Source: CBDIHH01 sp965279095 (GTDB taxonomy: Bacteria; Pseudomonadota; Alphaproteobacteria; Caulobacterales; Caulobacteraceae). From it: 64,000 nt of DNA. Below, piece after piece: positions 7,102 through 15,144 of the stretch (position 1 is the stretch's first letter; every line of letters begins with the position of its first letter). The notes beneath the pieces were generated by a model, which had not been told where the DNA came from, searched no databases, and worked only from the letters and a program-made list of their open reading frames with translations. Where the stretch lies: positions 429,393-493,392 of the forward strand of contig CBDIHH010000004.1 of NCBI GenBank assembly GCA_965279095.1, written 5' to 3'. Position numbers and translations under genes: made by a program.

Positions 7102-8757
7102 TTAGACCCTGAACCAGCGATTGCCCGCTGGTTTCACCCCTAGGGTGTGTTCCATAAACTGCTCTAGCTCCTCGTCCAGGGCGCGCTCCCGAGCTTCGTC
7201 GGCAGCCCTGTCGGTGTCTCTCGCCATGGCGTCAGCCCAATAGGCTACGGCGTTTGAGAGGGCGTCGATGCGGTCATCGTGGGCGAGGGAGCCGCGATCC
7301 TTGGTGATCCTCGTCAACTGATGGAACAGCCCTTTGCGGGGGGCAGGGCGGTTGTCGTGATCGCTCTTGAAGACCCTCGTATCGACCACCAGCCGGTGTT
7401 GGTTCATGACCGGCTCAAGGGTCTCGATGATCCGAGCTTCCTTCTGCCCACGCACGTTCACCTCCTCGATGGCGACCGGATAGTTCCGAGCGAACCATGG
7501 GGCTATGACCTTGGCATACATGCCGGAGCCGAAGTTCTCTTCGATCAGGACGCAGTTCACCCCCTGCGCCATGGCGATCTGGACCAGCCCCATGAGGGTT
7601 TCGTCATCGTGCCCACCGGCGAACCCGCCTGAGGCGGTGAGGTAGAGCATCCCGTTGCAGGCTTTCACCACGGCGTAGGCGGTCTCGTCATCGCCCCGGC
7701 CGGAGGGGTCGATAGCCATGACCCCGCCTTCGAATGGCGCGAAGTCCGGAGAGACCCACATAGGACGGAAAGGGCGGTCGCCCTTGAGGGCGTCGCAGTC
7801 GAGCGTCTTGTGCTGCTTGTCTGGATCGTTGCACCAGGAGAGCTTGGTCGGCGCCAGCCTCGGATCGACATCCATGATGACGAGGTCGGCGATCTTGAGA
7901 GGGTAGCGGTTGGCATCCGAGAGCGACGTGTCCAGCATGTATTGCAGGGCGAAGTTGGACCGACCCATGCGGGCTTCGCGCCCTAGCAGTTCATCCTCAT
8001 CGAACCGCCTTGGATCGACGGGGGAGCCTGCCCTTGTGCGCTTGGCGACGAGGTCGGTGATGAAGGGTGCGAGCCGTCCTTCGTACTTCTCGACATCGGC
8101 GGGGACGCGAGCGGTCCAGATGCGGCAGTCGAAGCCCTTCTTAGCGAGCTTGATGTACAAGCTCTCCTCGCACTGTGGCGTCCCTAGGAACGTCACCTCG
8201 CCCCCCGGCTTGATGATGGAGTCGAACTCGGTGACAAGCTGCTCAAGTTTGTCGCGCATCATCTGGGTGCCGGAATTGTTCGGAACCTCGATGTCGTCGG
8301 CGAGTATGATGTCGGCGCGGCTGCCTGATAGCTGGGACGTGATCCCCAGCGATTTGACCGAAGGGTCCTTGGAGGCGATGGCGGGTCCGAAGTCGAAGCT
8401 GACGTTGGAGTCGTGCTGCTTTTTCCTCGCCTTCAGATGCTGAAGAACGGGGATTTCGGAGATCAGCCGTTTGATGAACTTGGAGATATCGTCGGCGGTC
8501 TCGCGTCCAGCCGAGACGATCAGCACCTTTACGTCAGGGTCGAGCAGAGCGCGCCAGCAGACGTATGAGCAGAAGACGTAGGTCTTACCGCAGCCGCGAT
8601 AAGCCATGATGATCTTTCGATCACTGCCAAATTGTAGGTATTCGGCTAGGGCGTATTGAACCGGAGTTGGTGGAGGCAGGCGAAGGTGCTGCCAGCAGAC
8701 CGCAAGAAAGTTGCGGAAATCGGATCGTATGAGTTCTAGCTTCTCTTCAGGGGTAAT
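7102..8757 (-). CDS. Terminase large subunit (T7 gp19-like)
   Basis: ATPase/nuclease that pumps DNA into the procapsid. Strong agreement with T7 gp19 is seen in VKSLGITSQLSGSRADIILADD (Walker B region), DPSGRGDDETAYAV (nuclease aspartate) and the ALAHDDR-like SLAHDDRIDAL near the C-terminus. The Walker A motif AYRGCGKT follows the first in-frame ATG (8607) immediately, so that ATG cannot be the true start. The conserved frame runs on upstream through EEKLELIRSDF and CWQHLRLPPPTPVQ to a stop at 8791-8793 without any ATG, GTG or TTG. I place the start at ATT 8757, with AAGG just upstream; CTG or a frameshift from a GTG at 8786 are alternatives. The product is about 551 residues. Confidence 0.9.
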   Translation of the reverse strand: MTPEEKLELIRSDFRNFLAVCWQHLRLPPPTPVQYALAEYLQFGSDRKIIMAYRGCGKTYVFCSYVCWRALLDPDVKVLIVSAGRETADDISKFIKRLISEIPVLQHLKARKKQHDSNVSFDFGPAIASKDPSVKSLGITSQLSGSRADIILADDIEVPNNSGTQMMRDKLEQLVTEFDSIIKPGGEVTFLGTPQCEESLYIKLAKKGFDCRIWTARVPADVEKYEGRLAPFITDLVAKRTRAGSPVDPRRFDEDELLGREARMGRSNFALQYMLDTSLSDANRYPLKIADLVIMDVDPRLAPTKLSWCNDPDKQHKTLDCDALKGDRPFRPMWVSPDFAPFEGGVMAIDPSGRGDDETAYAVVKACNGMLYLTASGGFAGGHDDETLMGLVQIAMAQGVNCVLIEENFGSGMYAKVIAPWFARNYPVAIEEVNVRGQKEARIIETLEPVMNQHRLVVDTRVFKSDHDNRPAPRKGLFHQLTRITKDRGSLAHDDRIDALSNAVAYWADAMARDTDRAADEARERALDEELEQFMEHTLGVKPAGNRWFRV

Positions 8758-8790
8758 GACGCCTTTGGAAGGGGCGGATAATCCACCCGT

Positions 8791-8802
8791 TCAGGTGGGT
8801 TA
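8791..8802 (-). promoter_or_regulatory. Candidate late promoter before terminase
   Basis: Minus-sense TAACCCACCTGA, starting in the stop codon of the small terminase gene and followed by ACGGGTGG. The exact 12-mer recurs before the tail fibre gene (11441-11452), and a degenerate form lies before the capsid gene. Resemblance to T3-type AACCCTCACTAAAGGGA is loose. The CCACC/GGTGG parts can also form a hairpin. Confidence 0.45.
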
Positions 8803-9057
8803 GTGTGAGTAGGGTTCGTCCGTTCCGTCTACGTTGGTGAACGGCAGGGCATCCATGATGGACTGTAGGGCAGGGTTGGACTCCATCTCCGCCGAGATCG
8901 AGTTGTTCGCCAAGAACTTCACAATCTGACCCAGCAGGGAAGCGGGTAGCGGTTCGCCGAACAGGTCGCCACCGTCTTTGTATCGCATAAGCTCGGATGC
9001 CAGCAGTTGGCATGTTAGCCCGTGCAGGGCTTCAAGTTTGGAAATAGTAGCTTTCAT
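8800..9057 (-). CDS. Terminase small subunit (T7 gp18-like)
   Basis: Eighty-five residues opening MKATISKLEALHGLTCQLLA, matching the size, acidic helical make-up and position of T7 gp18-type small terminases, including an EMRY-like ELMRYKDGG segment and ALPFTNVDGTDEPYSH at the end. It recognises concatemeric phage DNA and recruits the large subunit. It lies 2 bases downstream of the holin gene and in the same frame as the large terminase, separated by stop codons at 8800 and 8791. The Rz gene that separates gp18 and gp19 in T7 is missing. Confidence 0.85.
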   Translation of the reverse strand: MKATISKLEALHGLTCQLLASELMRYKDGGDLFGEPLPASLLGQIVKFLANNSISAEMESNPALQSIMDALPFTNVDGTDEPYSH

Positions 9058-9059
9058 TA

Positions 9060-9278
9060 TTACCTCACCACAAAGTTATAGAAGGCGGCAATGATCGCCG
9101 AGACCGCTGCCGCCGCCCCGATTGCCCATGTCCTGGCTGATTCCAGATTGGTCACGCGCAGGTCGATTGATTTTAGCTGTTCGCTCTGCTTCTCCAGGTG
9201 TTGGAGCGCGGAGGTGAGGAGACCTTTGATCTCACCCAGCATGTAGTGCAGGTTGTCAGTGCCGTGATCGTCTTCCAT
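9060..9278 (-). CDS. Holin candidate (T7 gp17.5 position)
   Basis: Seventy-two residues: a hydrophilic helical N-terminal part with heptad-like spacing (LLTSALQHLEKQSEQLKSID) and a single C-terminal membrane segment (about residues 50-70, AIGAAAAVSAIIAAFYNFVV). It lies between tail fibre and small terminase, exactly where T7 carries its holin gp17.5, and its ATG overlaps the tail fibre stop region. Similar short one-helix proteins are annotated as holins or as XhlA-type anchors. No dedicated endolysin accompanies it in the window. Confidence 0.65.
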   Translation of the reverse strand: MEDDHGTDNLHYMLGEIKGLLTSALQHLEKQSEQLKSIDLRVTNLESARTWAIGAAAAVSAIIAAFYNFVVR

Positions 9279-11398
9279 CAGGGCACCACAGAGGTTGACT
9301 GGATGGTGTTCGTCCCCGAGGCATCCAAAAGCTTGGAGCCGTTGCCCGAGTAAGCGAGGTGTCCGATCCAGTTGCGTTGATCCGACCCAAAGAAGGCGAC
9401 TTCGTATTCAGCCGCGCCGTAGGATTCCACCAGAGAGAACTTGTTAGAGCAGCTTCCCTGGTCCGAGAACCATAGCCCGACGCTGTTGCCACCGACTTCG
9501 CCCTGGTGGGTCAAATGCACTGATTGAAAGTGGTTGTAGGCAGAATTGTAAGACAAGCCTAGGGCGACCGAATTGGCGAAATAGGAGTGAATGCGCCCAA
9601 AGGTCATGGAGCGGCAGCCTTGGACCTTCATATTCCGGTTTGCTGATCGGTAAATCCGCACTTCATCGACGGTGCCGTGGGTACACCATTGCCATTGTGG
9701 TCCAAATCCAGCCGCCGTGACGGAGTGAATGCGTCCATAGACGCCTCCCGTCTCGGCATAGGGCATGAAATCTGAGACGTTATAGGACCCGCATTGCTTA
9801 AGCCGGTGGGTGCCGGTGTACTCATTCTCGAACCCGAAGGTTGGGTAGCAGCCTGCGCCCGATCCCATCGACCAACCCTGATAGTTGATGTCGTGGAACT
9901 TCATGCCCGTTGTCCAGGCGGTGTGGATGCCCTTGGCTGCCGAGTGGGTCGCGGAATAGCCGTTCAGCATAACGCTGTTCAAGCCGCCTCCCTGGCGAAG
10001 GCTGACCTTGGTGACCTGGTACGTGGAACCCGTGCCAACGGCGAAGGGAACGTCGCGGTCAAGCGCGATGTAGAGCCCTGGATTGACGTAGACGATGCGC
10101 GCGAAGACGGTCAGGAGACCGCCGAGGGGCGTCGTCAGGGCGATGTAAACGGTGTCCCCATAGGAGAGCCCGCTGGTCCCTGACAGGTAGACGATCTGGC
10201 TCCGCGCAGCGATGTTGGCGGAGAGCGTGTAGCTGGCGACGCCGCCCGCGCCATACCAGTAGAATGGTTGCGATGATGCCGAGCCGTTGAGGGTGATGAC
10301 GCTCGTGTTGGGACTGACGCCTTTGATCGAGATGTTGTCGTAGGCGATGCTGATCCCGCTGTTCATCACGTAGTTTCGCGAGCCGAGCAGGATTTCTCCC
10401 CCGCCCGCCGCGTTCAGGTCCGCGATGGCGTTGGCGAAGCCCGACGCGGTGTCGATGCTCTCATCTGACGAGACGTAAGGGTCGATATGTAGACGCCCCT
10501 TCCTGACGATACCGCCGTTAGCCCGCATCGCCGTCATGTAGTCACCGGCGGTCACGTTCTGGAGGTTCTTCGTGGCAAGGGTTGAGATCGCGTCATAGAC
10601 GGCGTTCTCGGTTGGAGCGGTCGCTGTCACCCCGTCGCGGATTCCGTCATAGACGCCCGCACCGCTGCCCCCGACACCCGACGCCGCAGCCTTGGCAGCG
10701 AATACCGAGTTGGAAAGGTTGGTCAGGTCGGTGTTGACCTTTACCCCCAGAGCGTCGTGAACGGCGTTCTGAGACGGCGCCCGCGTGGTCACGCCATCGG
10801 TGATGGAGTCGTCTACCACGGCTGTCCTAGCTCCGGCGGCTGAGACCGCGCTATCGGCGATGGAGTCGAGCTTCACCTTGTCCGCAGCCGACATGAAGCC
10901 AGCGGCTCCGGTGGCGGCGGGGTTGTGGGTGTGGCTGGCGTTGGACTTCAGAGCTAGTGCGTCAAACACTGCATCCGAGGACGGCGACCGTGAGGTCAAG
11001 CCATCGGTCAAGTTCTGAGTGATGACGGCGTCCCGCGCGGCGTCGTCTAGACCCGCGATGACGGAGGGGTCGATGTCTGAGAGGGAATAGGCGTCGTACG
11101 CCTCCTGGACGATATACAGCGTCTGGAGGTTAGCCGTGTTGAGGTCGTTTGCGGTTTGCGTTGATCCGTTGTTGAACGATACAAGCGGCTCACTTTTAGG
11201 GGTGTCCCGATAGACCTTAACGACGGCATCGGTGTCAGGAGCGGTGGCAGTCTGAATCGTATTAGGGTTCAGGAATATGAAGTTTGCATCCAAGCCATCG
11301 ACCGAAACTAAGACGTGCTCCTGTTCGAGATAATCGAAGGGGACGCTGAAGTTTCTATTCACTCCGTCGCCGGAAAAGTTCTGGAAAGAGTAAGCCAT
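9278..11398 (-). CDS. Tail fibre protein (T7 gp17-like N-terminus)
   Basis: The product is 706 residues. The first 150 (MAYSFQNFSGDGVNRNFSVP, later LQTLYIVQEAYDAY) match the T7 gp17 N-terminal domain that attaches fibres to the tail. Residues about 165-300 contain degenerate repeats of the form LTDGxTxxxPSxxAVxDAL, a trimeric fibre spacer. From about 310 on, glycine-rich repeats and pectate-lyase-like beta-helix sequence suggest a receptor-binding tip that may also cleave surface polysaccharide. It heads the tail fibre-holin-terminase group and has a candidate promoter in the 65-base gap before it, the position of the phi17 promoter in T7. Confidence 0.88.
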   Translation of the reverse strand: MAYSFQNFSGDGVNRNFSVPFDYLEQEHVLVSVDGLDANFIFLNPNTIQTATAPDTDAVVKVYRDTPKSEPLVSFNNGSTQTANDLNTANLQTLYIVQEAYDAYSLSDIDPSVIAGLDDAARDAVITQNLTDGLTSRSPSSDAVFDALALKSNASHTHNPAATGAAGFMSAADKVKLDSIADSAVSAAGARTAVVDDSITDGVTTRAPSQNAVHDALGVKVNTDLTNLSNSVFAAKAAASGVGGSGAGVYDGIRDGVTATAPTENAVYDAISTLATKNLQNVTAGDYMTAMRANGGIVRKGRLHIDPYVSSDESIDTASGFANAIADLNAAGGGEILLGSRNYVMNSGISIAYDNISIKGVSPNTSVITLNGSASSQPFYWYGAGGVASYTLSANIAARSQIVYLSGTSGLSYGDTVYIALTTPLGGLLTVFARIVYVNPGLYIALDRDVPFAVGTGSTYQVTKVSLRQGGGLNSVMLNGYSATHSAAKGIHTAWTTGMKFHDINYQGWSMGSGAGCYPTFGFENEYTGTHRLKQCGSYNVSDFMPYAETGGVYGRIHSVTAAGFGPQWQWCTHGTVDEVRIYRSANRNMKVQGCRSMTFGRIHSYFANSVALGLSYNSAYNHFQSVHLTHQGEVGGNSVGLWFSDQGSCSNKFSLVESYGAAEYEVAFFGSDQRNWIGHLAYSGNGSKLLDASGTNTIQSTSVVP

Positions 11399-11401
11399 TA
11401 A

Positions 11402-11455
11402 TTCCTTTTGCAGTGAGGTTCAGGCACACAAGCCCTTCCCTCAGGTGGGTTATTT
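11402..11455 (-). promoter_or_regulatory. Candidate phage promoter before tail fibre
   Basis: Two related motifs lie here in minus sense: TAACCCACCTGAGGGAAGG (from 11452) and CCTGAACCTCACTGCAAAAGG (from about 11424). The first repeats before the terminase. Placement equals the phi17 promoter of T7. Either could be the site for the phage RNA polymerase. Confidence 0.5.
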
Positions 11456-11463
11456 ATCCGAAA

Positions 11464-14400
11464 CTACCGTTTCGGCTCATCAAGCGGGGAGATCATCGCA
11501 TTGAACATGAGGGTGAATGGGACGACGTTTGAGAACGGCAGTATGCGCGCCATGGCTCGTGCGTCAGACTGATTGCCCTCGCCCGTGGCGAAGTCAGCCG
11601 CAGACCCAACCGCCTTGGTGGCGTCATCGAACCAGCCGGTTGTGGGATTTCCGAACCATAGGTCGGTCGGTTGACCCGTGGTGCGCGCGTCAAACAGACC
11701 CTCTCCAGCGAAGGGGGCATACAGGCTGTCGAAGGCTGCTGGCATCAGAGACGAGAAGCCTGTGCCCTGGAATGTGCCTGTAGCCAATCTGGCGGGAGAC
11801 AGACGCTCCTCCAGAAACTGCTCGCGGTCCGACCGCCCGATAGACATGACGTGCTGGCGAGCCGTGTAGGTAAGGAAGGCGCCAAACAGTTGAGCCGAGT
11901 AGGACGCGAAGGAGTCCCACGCGCCGACCTGAGCCGGGAAATTGCCCAAGAACTGTTTCTCGTACGCGCCGATCATGAAGGTCCGGAATTGAAGGAGTAT
12001 CCGCGCCCCTTGGCTGCTCATGAACCGGTGAAGCTGACCGATGTCATTCTCCTGTACCATCTTCCGGTTCCACCTGAACATCGCCATCGTGAATTGGTGC
12101 CTGACCTTCGGGTCCCAAAGGTGCATGTTCGGCTGCCGCATCGTGCGAGAGCCGCCCAGGGGGGAGGGGGCTTCCGTCGAGTGGAGGCGGATTTGATCGA
12201 GGATGGCGGACATCTCATCGTCGGCGATGCCGAGACTGCGCGCCCTCAAGGCTCCAATGGCGTTCTTGCCGAAAGCCGCCTGACTGAACTTCGCCCAGAT
12301 CGCGCCCATGGCGAGCCTCTGAGAGAAGGCTGTGATCGGCGCCATACCGCCAGCCAGGGCGACGAACCGCTTCGAGTGTTCCGCCGCCAGTTGGGCGGTC
12401 TGGAAGCCTTTGCTGCCCGCGCCGACCTGGAAAAGGGAGCCGTTCTCTTCCACACTCGTGATCTTCGGGGACCAGCGATATATGTCGTTGCCGAACCCCA
12501 GCGCGCCTTCAAGCTCGGCTAGGACTTCATCGTTGAGCTTGCCGGTTTTGATATCCTTCAGCCAGCCCCGCGCGGCGGACATGGAGCCAAGGAACGCCTT
12601 CAACCCAACCTGAGCGGGGATGTTCATGATCTCTGGTATCTGAGCGAAGCCTGACGCGCCCATGACGCGCGCGAAGTTGTAGTCCCGCATTAGCTGAAGG
12701 GCGGGGGCGTAACGCCAGGAGTCGGTCGGATCGGGTCTCCCGAGAATTCGGTCAAACACCCACCGAAGGTTCTCGGCGTCTTTGGATATCTGTTCGTCCT
12801 TGACGTTCAGGTGGCGCCCAACGCGAAGCGCGTTCTGGATCAGCGTGTCAACCTGACCGTCAGTCTGGATGCCTTCGATGAGATAGGGCTTGTCGGACTG
12901 CCCCGTCTTGAACAGAGGGTTCTCGATCTTGAGGCGACCCAACGCCAACCGACCAGACATCTGGCGGTTATAGGCTTCCATCAGATGGTGAACATCCGTG
13001 TGGAAGAGGTCCGATATCTTCAGCCCCGTTTCAGGATCGACGTAATGTTCGTCGAGGAGCACGCGTCGCTTGCCTCGGGCTGGCGCACCCTTCTTGGTGA
13101 CCTCGTCCTTCACGTCGAGCCATTTGGTCATCGACATCAGTTCGTCATCGGTGACGTGGACGCCTGCATCGCGGAGGGCGTCGCCCATCAGATCTCGAAG
13201 CTGGCTGGAGTCCTCTCCCGACAAAGCTCTGAATGCCGACATCTCCTCGCCAGCACGTAGGCTGTGGAGCTTCCTGACGTAGCCCTTCGCGAACTTGTCA
13301 GCTAACTCCTTGGGGAGCGGGTTGCCGAACTTGTAGGCTTGGGCGCGCATAGACCCCGAGACCAGCTTCACCATCGGCTCGACCGAGCCATTGAAGCGAT
13401 CAATCAGGTCGGCGACCTTCCGGAGTGAAGTGATGCGGGGAAGGTAGAAGGGGTTGGCATCGAGATCGTCGAACCCTCGGATCGATGGCAGTTCCTGACC
13501 GTCTCGTTTGCCAGGGTTGTGAAGCTCCTCCCTGTAGTCGTTCATCCATTTGCGGACCTTGTTGCGGGCATCCCGTACGGAGGCTTCAAGCGCGTCGTCG
13601 GCAACGTCTGAGGTGACGGCGCGATGGACGGCACTGGTGAATTCATCCCAGCGTTGTGTATTGAAGTTGCGCTCGAACATGTTCCAACCCCGCGCCTTGG
13701 CGTAGGCTGAGAAGTTAGGGAAGATCGCCTGGGACGTTCTGGTGGCGTATTCACGTTCGATGAGCGTCTGCTCTTCGGAGGCGCCGAACACGACCTTGCC
13801 CACCTTGGTGTTGCCCACGGCATCCTCTACGAGGAAGTTCCCGACCGCGCGAACGAAGGGATTGGGAGACGACTTGAGTTGCGCGGCGGTGCTCTTGCGT
13901 GCCCCTGCCATGCTGGTGGAAACGTTGATCGAACCTGCGATGTCCGCGATCTCCTCGGTGTCTTCTGTCAGACCGGCTGAGCGCAGGTTCCTTGCGGCGC
14001 CTACGGACGAGCCAGTCCCCACCGTGACATCGGCAGCCGGATCGCCCACGAGCTTACGACCGGCGCGTTCCATAGTGGCGGCTTCAGCCGCGTTGCCGTT
14101 CTTGGCGAGAGAGCCGAACACGCCGCCCAAGGCGAGACCGAAGCCCGCCATCTTCCAGACGTCTGAGTCGTTGCCGAGCGGGTTCAATCCCGCTGATGCG
14201 GCTCCGTATGCTGCGCCGGTTGCGGCTCCCGTCAGTGCCCCGGCGGCGGCTCGCGTAGCCAGCCCACCCTTAGCCAATGCCCCCACGCCGCCCGTGGCAA
14301 TCGCCATGGGGATCGTGACTGGATCGAACAGGGACGTGACCAAACGCACGCCGACGCCGCCCAAGCCTGCCTCTGCAAGCTTCTCTTCGCGGTCCAGGGA

Positions 14401-15132
14401 CTCCACTAGCTGGTCGCGCTTCCACAGCCCGTGCGCTTCGGAGTGAACGTCATTGAAGTAGTTGAAGCGGTCATGCGGTAGCCCCTCAGTGAGGGTCTTA
14501 GCGAATTCGTCCGTCATGACGAAGTCAGGGTCGGGGGCGGCTGGGCTATCGGCGTTCTTGAAAATCCACGCGCTCGCCCAGTCCTGCTCGGCGGACAGGA
14601 GCACTTGCTCGAACAGGGTCGGCTTCGGACCTCTGACCGCCTTGTCGAGCGATAGCTGATCGTCGGTGATCGGCGTAGGAGCCGACAGATCGCCCACCTG
14701 GATACCAGGGTTGGGCGAATTCGGGTTTGGCATGCCCGCTTCGAGATCGGAGCCGAGGATTGCCTGGATGTAGTCCCGCGTCTCCTGCGGGTAAGCACCC
14801 CAGTTGCGCCCGCGTTTGCGTGCGCTGCCTGGACCGGAGTTGTAGGCTGCAAGAGCGAGCCGTTGGTCACCGCCAAAGTCCTTCAGTTGCTGACCGAGGT
14901 ATCGGATACCGCCGTCAATGTTCTGGCGCCAATCCTTGATATCGACACCAAGGTCTTTAGCGGTGGCAGGCATAAGTTGCATGAAGCCGTAGGCGCCTGC
15001 TCCTGATACTGCGTTGGCGTTGAAGCCGCTTTCACGCCGCATGACCTTCCAGGTAAGGTCGAATGGGACGCCGTATTTTTGCGAGCGTTCTTGAGCAAGG
15101 GCGCGCACTTCTTCAATTGATGGGTTGGGCAT
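11464..15132 (-). CDS. Internal virion protein with lytic transglycosylase (gp16-like)
   Basis: The product is 1222 residues. The N-terminal 130 residues form an SLT transglycosylase: MRRESGFNANAVSGAGAYGF supplies the catalytic Glu (ES) and the GLMQ-type motif, and AAYNSGPG the third motif. In T7, gp16 is ejected into the cell and opens peptidoglycan for DNA entry. Residues about 260-320 are hydrophobic and alanine/glycine-rich. The rest is long and mostly helical, as expected for a trans-periplasmic channel part. It is the last and largest of the four internal core proteins. It is the only peptidoglycan-cutting activity I can see in the prophage. Confidence 0.9.
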   Translation of the reverse strand: MPNPSIEEVRALAQERSQKYGVPFDLTWKVMRRESGFNANAVSGAGAYGFMQLMPATAKDLGVDIKDWRQNIDGGIRYLGQQLKDFGGDQRLALAAYNSGPGSARKRGRNWGAYPQETRDYIQAILGSDLEAGMPNPNSPNPGIQVGDLSAPTPITDDQLSLDKAVRGPKPTLFEQVLLSAEQDWASAWIFKNADSPAAPDPDFVMTDEFAKTLTEGLPHDRFNYFNDVHSEAHGLWKRDQLVESLDREEKLAEAGLGGVGVRLVTSLFDPVTIPMAIATGGVGALAKGGLATRAAAGALTGAATGAAYGAASAGLNPLGNDSDVWKMAGFGLALGGVFGSLAKNGNAAEAATMERAGRKLVGDPAADVTVGTGSSVGAARNLRSAGLTEDTEEIADIAGSINVSTSMAGARKSTAAQLKSSPNPFVRAVGNFLVEDAVGNTKVGKVVFGASEEQTLIEREYATRTSQAIFPNFSAYAKARGWNMFERNFNTQRWDEFTSAVHRAVTSDVADDALEASVRDARNKVRKWMNDYREELHNPGKRDGQELPSIRGFDDLDANPFYLPRITSLRKVADLIDRFNGSVEPMVKLVSGSMRAQAYKFGNPLPKELADKFAKGYVRKLHSLRAGEEMSAFRALSGEDSSQLRDLMGDALRDAGVHVTDDELMSMTKWLDVKDEVTKKGAPARGKRRVLLDEHYVDPETGLKISDLFHTDVHHLMEAYNRQMSGRLALGRLKIENPLFKTGQSDKPYLIEGIQTDGQVDTLIQNALRVGRHLNVKDEQISKDAENLRWVFDRILGRPDPTDSWRYAPALQLMRDYNFARVMGASGFAQIPEIMNIPAQVGLKAFLGSMSAARGWLKDIKTGKLNDEVLAELEGALGFGNDIYRWSPKITSVEENGSLFQVGAGSKGFQTAQLAAEHSKRFVALAGGMAPITAFSQRLAMGAIWAKFSQAAFGKNAIGALRARSLGIADDEMSAILDQIRLHSTEAPSPLGGSRTMRQPNMHLWDPKVRHQFTMAMFRWNRKMVQENDIGQLHRFMSSQGARILLQFRTFMIGAYEKQFLGNFPAQVGAWDSFASYSAQLFGAFLTYTARQHVMSIGRSDREQFLEERLSPARLATGTFQGTGFSSLMPAAFDSLYAPFAGEGLFDARTTGQPTDLWFGNPTTGWFDDATKAVGSAADFATGEGNQSDARAMARILPFSNVVPFTLMFNAMISPLDEPKR

Positions 15133-15144
15133 GCGAGCTTCCTT

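Noticed and set aside
8607..8607. ATG at 8607 as start of the large terminase
   Set aside because: It would remove the conserved N-terminus and begin directly at the Walker A motif.
11671..12522. 283-residue frame opposite the gp16-like gene
   Set aside because: Histidine/arginine-rich reverse-frame shadow of a clear virion gene.
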